NCBI GenBank assembly: GCA_014874235.1
Contig: JACWAC010000062.1
Coordinates: forward strand, 1 to 6,720
From: Thermoplasmatales archaeon
Lineage (GTDB): Archaea; Thermoplasmatota; Thermoplasmata; Thermoplasmatales; GCA-001856825
Direction: 5' to 3'
DNA: 6,720 nucleotides
Of the stretch, positions 1 to 5,325 are shown one piece after another; within the stretch, counting starts at the first letter, position 1, and every line of letters starts with the position of its first letter. Both the position numbers and the translations under genes were made by a program. The notes under the pieces were generated by a model. It was not told where the DNA came from and did no database searches. It saw nothing but the letters and a program-made list of their open reading frames with translations.

Positions 1-135
1 GCCTATTACGTAGAACCCCCTGATGAAATCGTTCAGTACATACAACACCAGTTGTTTTCTCGTCAGGTCCTTTGAAGACAGATCCTTCTCTTCTTCGCTT
101 ACCTCATAGACCCTAGCTCGCGGCCGGACTGACAT
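1..135 (-). CDS. Small protein of unknown function, N-terminal part only
   Basis: An open frame of 45 codons starts at ATG 135-133 and continues past the left edge. I do not recognise it. The visible part begins with a basic stretch (MSVRPRARVYEV), then an acidic segment (SEEEKDLSSKDLTRKQ), then a hydrophobic run (LVLYVLNDFIRGFYVIG) that could open a membrane helix or an amphipathic helix. The start lies inside the end of dppF, giving a 23-nt overlap in another frame. A GAGG sequence (144-141) stands 5 nt before the ATG, which suggests translational coupling. The other two minus-strand frames are closed just after the dppF stop, so this is the only frame open across the end of the window. The codons look natural for the neighbourhood. 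It is probably the next operon gene and perhaps a small membrane partner of the transporter, but that role is a guess from position alone. Confidence 0.6.
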   Translation of the reverse strand, partial: MSVRPRARVYEVSEEEKDLSSKDLTRKQLVLYVLNDFIRGFYVIG

Positions 136-1564
136 TACTTCCTCTGATACCCGTTGTTTCCGCCCCTCTCTCGTACATCAGGCATGAAACAAAGTGCCCT
201 GGTCTGACTTCTTTCAGTGTGGGAGTGTCAGAATTCTTCATCGTTATAACTATTGAAGAACCAGCCGATGAAAGAGAGATGCCGTTAATAGCACGGAATC
301 TTACTCCGTTTGCCTTGGAAGAAGCCTCGTTGAGCATGTTCTTGAACGCTTCAAACTTAGTCTGATTTATAGCACTTTCGAACACCACTTCTACAGTGTT
401 CTTTGTCTCATCTGTCAGTATCTCCTTCGTGACAGGGAGTATATTGCTTTCCCCGATCCTGAGAGGTTCCAACAGTTCCTGAAGAGGTGCCACTATGTCC
501 CTTGGAGACCAGCCGCAGTTTGTCATTGCGTACTTGCACCTGGGATGGAAGTAGCATCCCTTCGGTGGATTCGCAGGGTTCGGGACTTCCCCTTCCAGCA
601 ATATCCTTGACTTGTTGACCTTGGGGTCCGGAAGGGGTATCGCCGAAAGAAGTGCCTCTGTGTACGGGTGAAGCATATTATTGAAGAGCATCTCCGTGTC
701 CGTAAGTTCCACAAGTTTCCCGAGGTACATGACGGCCACTTTATCCGACATCAGCCTTATGACGTTTAGGTGATGTGATATGAATATGAATGCGAGATTC
801 TTTCTTTCCTGAAGGTCCTTCAAGAGGTTCAGAATCTGGGCCTGGACGGAAACATCAAGCGCCGACGTAGGCTCGTCCAGGACCAAGAGTTTGGGCTCTA
901 TCGATATGGCCCTTGCGATCCCTATCCTCTGCCTCTGCCCTCCACTGAACTCGTGAGGAAACCTGTACAGGTGATCTTCACTCAGTCCGACTTCCTCAAT
1001 CAAGTTAAGGCTCCTGTCCCTTATCTGTTCAGGTTTCATGTCCGTTAGGAGCCTCATTGGTTCCGCCAGAACGTCACGTATTATCTGCCTCGGGTCTAGT
1101 GAACTGAATGGGTCTTGGAAAACGGGCTGCATGTCCTTCCTGAACTTTTTCAGTTTGGAAGGTCTCATTTTTGTCAGCGAGTACTCCGCTCTCAAATTAT
1201 CCAGTTCCTTACCAATCTCCTTCATCCTGCTCTTGCTAGTCTCGTCATGATTTTCCTCAAGCTGAGCGAGTTCTATCTCCAGCTGCTTTATCCTTTCAAG
1301 CGTCTCCCGAGGAAGGTTGAAATAGACATCTCCGTCCGTAGATTCCAGGAGTCTCAGGATCAGTCGACCGAGAGTTGTTTTGCCACACCCAGTTTCTCCC
1401 ACAACACCGAGGGTCTCGTTACCGCTTAGTGTGAAGCTAACATCATCCACTGCCCTTACGTGGCCTGTGACCCGGAATCCAGTTCTTGAAATATCGAAGT
1501 ACTTCTTCAGGTGGGAAACATAGAGCAAGACATTTCCGTTGTTCATTCCAGCTGCATCCGTCAT
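113..1564 (-). CDS. dppF: Peptide-type ABC importer ATPase, DppF/OppF subunit, with two large insertions
   Basis: This is one of the two cytoplasmic ATPases that drive uptake through the DppB/DppC membrane channel. Motifs in order: Walker A GETGCGKTT (56-64), Q-loop in VFQDPF (Q150), ABC signature FSGGQ (206-210), Walker B LLVLDEP (226-232, catalytic E231), D-loop SALD (234-237) and H-loop H264 in ISHHL. The PNPANPPKGC region then begins the Opp/Dpp C-terminal domain. The FSGGQ and DPFSSLDPR forms fit DppF rather than DppD. At 483 aa it is about 150 aa longer than typical DppF. Some 43 extra residues, rich in E, K and L and probably coiled coil, lie between Walker A and the Q-loop. About 94 more separate the third cysteine (C350) from the fourth (C461). 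C337, C343, C350 and C461 are candidate [4Fe-4S] ligands. The ATG at 1564 overlaps the dppD stop as ATGA and has GGGAG 9 nt upstream. An alternative start, M7, is less well placed. Confidence 0.93.
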   Translation of the reverse strand: MTDAAGMNNGNVLLYVSHLKKYFDISRTGFRVTGHVRAVDDVSFTLSGNETLGVVGETGCGKTTLGRLILRLLESTDGDVYFNLPRETLERIKQLEIELAQLEENHDETSKSRMKEIGKELDNLRAEYSLTKMRPSKLKKFRKDMQPVFQDPFSSLDPRQIIRDVLAEPMRLLTDMKPEQIRDRSLNLIEEVGLSEDHLYRFPHEFSGGQRQRIGIARAISIEPKLLVLDEPTSALDVSVQAQILNLLKDLQERKNLAFIFISHHLNVIRLMSDKVAVMYLGKLVELTDTEMLFNNMLHPYTEALLSAIPLPDPKVNKSRILLEGEVPNPANPPKGCYFHPRCKYAMTNCGWSPRDIVAPLQELLEPLRIGESNILPVTKEILTDETKNTVEVVFESAINQTKFEAFKNMLNEASSKANGVRFRAINGISLSSAGSSIVITMKNSDTPTLKEVRPGHFVSCLMYERGAETTGIRGSNVSPAAS

Positions 1565-3123
1565 TTCGTTGCACTCCCTGGTTCTTGGTAGAGGAAACAG
1601 GCAACCCTGTGCCCTCCTCCGAGATCATCGAGCTCAGGTTTCTTCTGTTCGCATATGTCCATCTTGAACTTGCACCTAGGATGGAACCTGCAACCAGTTG
1701 GTGGAGTTATCAGATTAGGTACCGTACCGGCAATTGTGTCAAGCTTTACCATTTTTCCTGCGATCCTGTCTGCCCTTGGAAGGGAGCGTAGAAGTCCTAG
1801 GGTATACGGATGTTTTGGATTGTCGAAAATGGTGTTCACATCTGCCTCCTCAACAATGTTACCTGCATACATGACACCCACTCTGTTGCACATCTGCGCG
1901 ATAACGGCAAGATCGTGAGTAATAAACAGGACCGAAGAGCCAAACTCCTTGTTGAGATTTCTTATGAGGTCCAATATCTGAGCTTGAGTTGTGACATCTA
2001 GGGCTGTAGTCGGTTCATCAGCGATTAGGAGGAGCGGATTGCTTGCTAGAGCCATTGCTATCATGACCCTCTGTTGCATACCACCGCTCAGTTCGTGAGG
2101 ATAGGAGACGGCTGCCCTTTCTGGTTCAGGGATGTTGACGAGGGTGAGCAGTTCCAGTACACGTCTGCGTGCCGCGTCTCCGAGGGGTTCCTCAATCCTC
2201 TTCCTCATAAGCTTGTTCATTATCCTGAAGGACAGAAAAGCGCCTCCTTCCTTCTTCAACACATTGAGGTCACTCCTTGCCTTTTGAATTCCTTCCTCAT
2301 TCTTACTCGACTCCGCTTCTGACAGTCTGAGCGTAGCCGCAAAAAGGCGGTCTTGATATTGATAATACTCTCTAGCCCTTGCGAGTCTGTGGATATCTGT
2401 TCCGCTCTTCCTCTCGTTGACTATCGCTTCTAGGCTTTTGACCAGTGTTTCGGTGTCCTGGTAAGTAAGGAAGAGATTCCTAACCAGTTCTTCAGCATCT
2501 GCGATTGAATAGCTTTCGCACCACGACCTGATATCCTTTCTGCGTTGATCTTTATTCTCGATCCGCAAGACACTCTGAACAAACGTTTCATAATCCTTCT
2601 TCGTTGCCATCTCCCTTCGGAGGATAGCATTCGCCATCTCGACCTTCAGATGAAGGAGTATGTTTTCTGAAATCTGGTCTCCAACTCTAATGACTGGATT
2701 CAGGGCAAGTGTTGGCTCCTGGAATATCATGGAGACTTTATCGCCACGAATCTTGGATAGCAGATAGTTGTGCCTTTTTATTAGTCTCTTGTTCCTCTTG
2801 ACTCTTACATCGGTCTCGGATTTGATTATGATTTTTGCCAGTCTTTCAAGACCGGTGAGCATATCGATATTGTCGATCGATATTCTTCCCTCTATGATTC
2901 GCCCAGGCGGGTCCGGGACCAGGTACATTATAGATTGGGCGGTTACACTCTTTCCGCATCCGCTCTCCCCCACCAGACCAAATACTTCTCCCCTCCTTAT
3001 ATTGAAGGTTATGCCATCTAGTGCCTTCACTATTCCCCTGCTAGTAAAGAACTGCGTTATCAGACCTTGGACTCTGAGGTAGACGTCGCTTTCATCCTTT
3101 GTGGCTTCTGTTTTTGCCATCAT
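1561..3123 (-). CDS. dppD: Peptide-type ABC importer ATPase, DppD/OppD subunit, with large helical insertion
   Basis: This is the second ATPase of the importer, expected to pair with DppF under the DppB/DppC channel. Visible motifs: Walker A GESGCGKSV (52-60, K58), Q-loop IFQEP (Q135), signature LSGGM (345-349), Walker B LLLIADEP (364-371, catalytic E370), D-loop TALD (373-376) and H-loop H403 in THDL. The C-terminal Opp/Dpp motif has C478, C484, C491 and C509 in the pattern C-x5-C-x6-C-x17-C, which matches relatives that bind a [4Fe-4S] cluster. The LSGGM signature and the IADEPTTALDVT block are typical of DppD. Its 520 aa compare with about 330 aa for usual members. Roughly 26 extra residues precede the Q-loop and about 150 charged residues lie between the Q-loop and the signature. 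The start is ATG 3123, followed at once by a second ATG. A GGAGGT site formed by the last dppC codons lies 9 nt upstream of the first. Confidence 0.95.
   Translation of the reverse strand: MMAKTEATKDESDVYLRVQGLITQFFTSRGIVKALDGITFNIRRGEVFGLVGESGCGKSVTAQSIMYLVPDPPGRIIEGRISIDNIDMLTGLERLAKIIIKSETDVRVKRNKRLIKRHNYLLSKIRGDKVSMIFQEPTLALNPVIRVGDQISENILLHLKVEMANAILRREMATKKDYETFVQSVLRIENKDQRRKDIRSWCESYSIADAEELVRNLFLTYQDTETLVKSLEAIVNERKSGTDIHRLARAREYYQYQDRLFAATLRLSEAESSKNEEGIQKARSDLNVLKKEGGAFLSFRIMNKLMRKRIEEPLGDAARRRVLELLTLVNIPEPERAAVSYPHELSGGMQQRVMIAMALASNPLLLIADEPTTALDVTTQAQILDLIRNLNKEFGSSVLFITHDLAVIAQMCNRVGVMYAGNIVEEADVNTIFDNPKHPYTLGLLRSLPRADRIAGKMVKLDTIAGTVPNLITPPTGCRFHPRCKFKMDICEQKKPELDDLGGGHRVACFLYQEPGSATK
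1574..1578 (-). promoter_or_regulatory. Ribosome binding site of dppF, inside dppD
   Basis: GGGAG within the last codons of dppD lies 9 nt before the dppF ATG, which itself overlaps the dppD stop as ATGA. Together they point to translational coupling of the two ATPases. Confidence 0.65.
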
Positions 3124-3130
3124 TTTAAGA

Positions 3131-4087
3131 TTACCTCCTCAGTTTCGGGTCTAGAACGTCTCTAAGTCCATCGCCCATAAGGTTTATGGCTACCGTGAAT
3201 ATCAACAAGAATAATGCAGGGAACACCATCGTCCACCACAGTCCCCCTACGAGGTAACTTGAAGCCCAAGTCAACAGAGTTCCCAATTCGGGGAGCAGAG
3301 GGTTTGCCTTGTTAAAACCAATGAAGTCAAGGGCCGCAAAGAGTTGAATAATCGATCCAAGGTCTAGGGAGAATTGCACGAACACCACCGATAGCACATT
3401 CGGAAGAACGTGCACAAATACGTTCCTCATTCCGGATGAACCCGAAGCAGTGGCTGCCTCTATGTACTTGTTTGCCTTTATCGATAGCGACACACCTCTG
3501 GTCAACCTCGCGTAAATTGGCCACCAGCCAATAATGAGAGCTATCATCACGTTCTGTAATGAATAACCAAGAACAGTGGTTATAGCAATTGCAAGAATGA
3601 GCACTGGAATGCTGAAAAATACATCGGTGATCCTCATCAGTACCTCATCGTAGAGCTTTCCAAAGTATCCAGATAGGGTGCCCAGAATTACACCAACGGC
3701 AACCCCAACCAGGACTATCAAGAGTGAATCGACTATATCCGTCTTGAGTGCGGCAAGCATGACAGGTAGCAACGGCGCAAAGTACTCCGTTTCTCCGAAA
3801 TAGTACCACCACCCCTTAGATAGCGTCGGTCCGAGGGGAATGCCCGCGGATCGTAGCGATGGCGCCCAACTTGCCACAGTGTTTATGTTGCTAACACCAA
3901 GATATTGTGGGTAAACGTAATCGAGCAGTGTTAGAACGAAATAGGCAGCAACAATAACAAACCCTACAAAGGCAATCCTGTTCTTAATGAAAAGCCTGAA
4001 AGTGTGACTGAAGTCCTCCATCCTCGGATTCCGCTTCGATGTGCGTGCTTTCAGAACGGCTCCACCAACTGTTGATTCGTTAACCAT
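3131..4087 (-). CDS. dppC: Peptide-type ABC importer permease, DppC/OppC subunit
   Basis: This is one of the two integral membrane subunits that form the translocation path. The 318-aa protein has a basic N-terminal tail of about 35 residues, then the DppC N-terminal signature (RLFIKNRIAFVGFVIVAAYF, 31-50) that forms TM1. Further hydrophobic segments fall near 112-133, 152-168, 170-187, 222-246 and 277-298. The EAA loop that docks on an ATPase is at about 199-220 (YIEAATASGSSG...HVLPN). The end, NLMGDGLRDVLDPKLRR, is the classic DppC terminus and confirms the subunit. The TM1-TM2 region is divergent: the usual PLGTDxLGRDV block is not recognisable, and an aromatic stretch (GWWYYFGETEYF, 92-103) stands there instead. 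The start at 4087 is set by AGGAG 8 nt upstream. The gap to dppB is 13 nt and to dppD 7 nt, so one transcript is expected. Confidence 0.95.
   Translation of the reverse strand: MVNESTVGGAVLKARTSKRNPRMEDFSHTFRLFIKNRIAFVGFVIVAAYFVLTLLDYVYPQYLGVSNINTVASWAPSLRSAGIPLGPTLSKGWWYYFGETEYFAPLLPVMLAALKTDIVDSLLIVLVGVAVGVILGTLSGYFGKLYDEVLMRITDVFFSIPVLILAIAITTVLGYSLQNVMIALIIGWWPIYARLTRGVSLSIKANKYIEAATASGSSGMRNVFVHVLPNVLSVVFVQFSLDLGSIIQLFAALDFIGFNKANPLLPELGTLLTWASSYLVGGLWWTMVFPALFLLIFTVAINLMGDGLRDVLDPKLRR
3133..3138 (-). promoter_or_regulatory. Ribosome binding site of dppD, embedded in the dppC terminus
   Basis: GGAGGT is formed by the last two arginine codons of dppC (AGG AGG) and the first base of its TAA stop. 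It lies 9 nt before the first of two adjacent ATG codons of dppD and 12 nt before the second, which favours the first. Confidence 0.75.
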
Positions 4088-4095
4088 TTTTTAAT

Positions 4096-4100
4096 CTCCT
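4096..4100 (-). promoter_or_regulatory. Ribosome binding site of dppC
   Basis: AGGAG directly follows the dppB TGA stop and lies 8 nt before the dppC ATG. It fixes the dppC start at 4087 and suggests reinitiation after dppB. Confidence 0.75.
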
Positions 4101-5174
4101 TCAGTACCTGATCCTCGGATCAGTCATTGCATAAACCACGTCAACTATTAGATTGGCAATCACGAGTATGAGACCGAACACAAGAGCGCCCCCCATTACC
4201 AGCCACACTTGATAGTCAAGAACTCCCTGCGTCGTGAGGTATCCTATACCGGGATACTGGAATACGGTCTCAGTGAGTACTGCCCCACCAAGTAGACCAG
4301 CGACTAGAAGGCCCATCACTGTAACGGTCGGAATCATTGCGTTTTTCCGGATGTGCCTCTTTATAACAAATTTTTCCGGAACTCCCTTTGATCTTGCAGT
4401 TTTGACATACTCCTGATTTGATGCATCGACCATTCCAGCCCTCATAAACCTGAGAATGCCCGCTAGTATCCCGTAAGTCAAGGTAAGGACTGGGAGGACT
4501 ATGTGCTTAAGCGCATCGATAAACAATGGGAAATCGCCATGGATCAGCGAGTCGAAAATTACAAGATGAGTTGGTAGTGTATATTGACCCACAAACCAGG
4601 CCGGTGGAGGATAGCCTATAAGGGCGGGGTTAAAGGATCCTGAGATCGGGAAATATCCAAACGGATCTCCCGTCAGTGCCCCTTTGCCCAGGAGAAGTTG
4701 AAGGAACAGTGCAGTAACGAAAGCGGGCATTGCATAACCTGAAAGGGTAAAAACTCTGCCCGCTTGATCTGCAAACGAGTTTGGTCTTGCTCCAATATAT
4801 GTGCCTAGTGGAACAGCAATAGCGATAGAGAGTATGGAAGCGAAAATCGCCAGTTGTATCGTGTTCGGGAACGCCAATCCTATTGCAGCAGAAACTGAAT
4901 TTGGATAACCAGCCATAGACATAAGTCCAAGGTTTCCGTGGAATAACCTGTCAAGGTAGAATAGGTAAGCGATAGGTGGCGGGTAACTCAGCCCTAGAAT
5001 TTTCAAAGCATTGGTTATCTGTTGCTGAACATGTCCTACGTGAGGATTGATGTAAGGTGCAGCGAGAGTATTCTTTGGGATCGCCTCTATCAGTATAAAC
5101 AGGAGTATGGACAACCCCAGGATAGTAGGGATTAGAAGTAGGAGTCTTCGAAGTATGAAGTACCGTAGTTCCAT
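4101..5174 (-). CDS. dppB: Peptide-type ABC importer permease, DppB/OppB subunit
   Basis: This is the other membrane subunit of the importer and the first gene of the operon. The 357-aa protein begins MELRYFILRRLLLLIPTILG, the standard DppB start with the RR-LLLLIPT motif leading into TM1 (about 8-30). Other membrane segments lie near 100-125, 140-163, 222-247, 281-303 and 322-348. The external loop after TM3 contains a PISGS motif (176-180), like the PLSGR of relatives. The EAA loop is at 255-280 (EYVKTARSKGVPEKFV...). TETVFQYPGIGYL (301-313) and the DPRIRY terminus (352-357) are family hallmarks. There is no Shine-Dalgarno site before ATG 5174, but a TATA element centred about 30 nt upstream implies a leaderless or nearly leaderless message, which supports this start. 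The real substrate cannot be told from the permease. Peptides are the default for the family, but some archaeal members carry oligosaccharides. Confidence 0.95.
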   Translation of the reverse strand: MELRYFILRRLLLLIPTILGLSILLFILIEAIPKNTLAAPYINPHVGHVQQQITNALKILGLSYPPPIAYLFYLDRLFHGNLGLMSMAGYPNSVSAAIGLAFPNTIQLAIFASILSIAIAVPLGTYIGARPNSFADQAGRVFTLSGYAMPAFVTALFLQLLLGKGALTGDPFGYFPISGSFNPALIGYPPPAWFVGQYTLPTHLVIFDSLIHGDFPLFIDALKHIVLPVLTLTYGILAGILRFMRAGMVDASNQEYVKTARSKGVPEKFVIKRHIRKNAMIPTVTVMGLLVAGLLGGAVLTETVFQYPGIGYLTTQGVLDYQVWLVMGGALVFGLILVIANLIVDVVYAMTDPRIRY

Positions 5175-5200
5175 CCGATCCGATTGAAATCGAAGCGTAA

Positions 5201-5208
5201 TATTTAAG
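5201..5208 (-). promoter_or_regulatory. Archaeal TATA box for the dpp operon
   Basis: The minus-strand sequence CTTAAATA, followed by TTA, matches an archaeal TATA element. Its centre lies about 30 nt before the dppB ATG. Transcription usually starts about 26-27 nt downstream of that centre, which puts the start near 5178, only a few bases before the ATG. This agrees with the lack of a ribosome binding site before dppB. The bases just upstream (ACAACG) are at best a weak match to a TFB recognition element. Confidence 0.65.
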
Positions 5209-5209
5209 C

Positions 5210-5258
5210 GTTGTCAGATGAGCGCATATTTTCCTCATTCTTTCGAACACCTGACAAC
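5210..5258. repeat. 8-bp inverted repeat upstream of the dppB TATA box, possible operator
   Basis: gttgtcag (5210-5217) and ctgacaac (5251-5258) are perfect reverse complements separated by 33 bp. One arm sits a single base from the TATA box, over the expected TFB site. The arm centres are 41 bp apart, close to four helical turns, so a regulator could bind both on the same DNA face. The far arm could instead belong to the end of the insertion sequence. A match this short can also occur by chance. Confidence 0.35.
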
Positions 5259-5281
5259 TGAACTTGGGCCACTTGGAGCCT

Positions 5282-5289
5282 AAAAAAAA
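5282..5289 (-). terminator. T8 tract behind the transposase, likely transcription stop
   Basis: On the minus strand a run of eight T residues lies 36 nt after the transposase stop codon, within an AT-rich stretch. Archaeal RNA polymerase can terminate at such U-tracts without a strong hairpin, and I see no hairpin before it. It would insulate the dpp operon from transposase transcription, perhaps incompletely. Confidence 0.5.
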
Positions 5290-5325
5290 TCAAGAATTAA
5301 TCTGTAACTCTATCATTTTTACGTA

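Noticed and set aside
1115..1429. Plus-strand open frame of 104 codons within dppF
   Set aside because: It lies opposite the nucleotide-binding core of DppF, including Walker A and the Q-loop, has no recognisable product and no ribosome site, and is an antisense shadow.
2768..3082. Plus-strand open frame of 104 codons within dppD
   Set aside because: It is antisense to the Walker A region of DppD; its hydrophobic look comes from the complement of charged codons.
1561..3123. DppD as two fused or frameshifted genes because of its length
   Set aside because: One uninterrupted frame carries all motifs in the correct order, and the excess length is concentrated in two internal segments, so it is one protein with insertions.
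5262..5280. Tandem acttgg repeat as target-site duplication
   Set aside because: Target-site duplications flank an element on both sides; two adjacent copies at one end do not fit.
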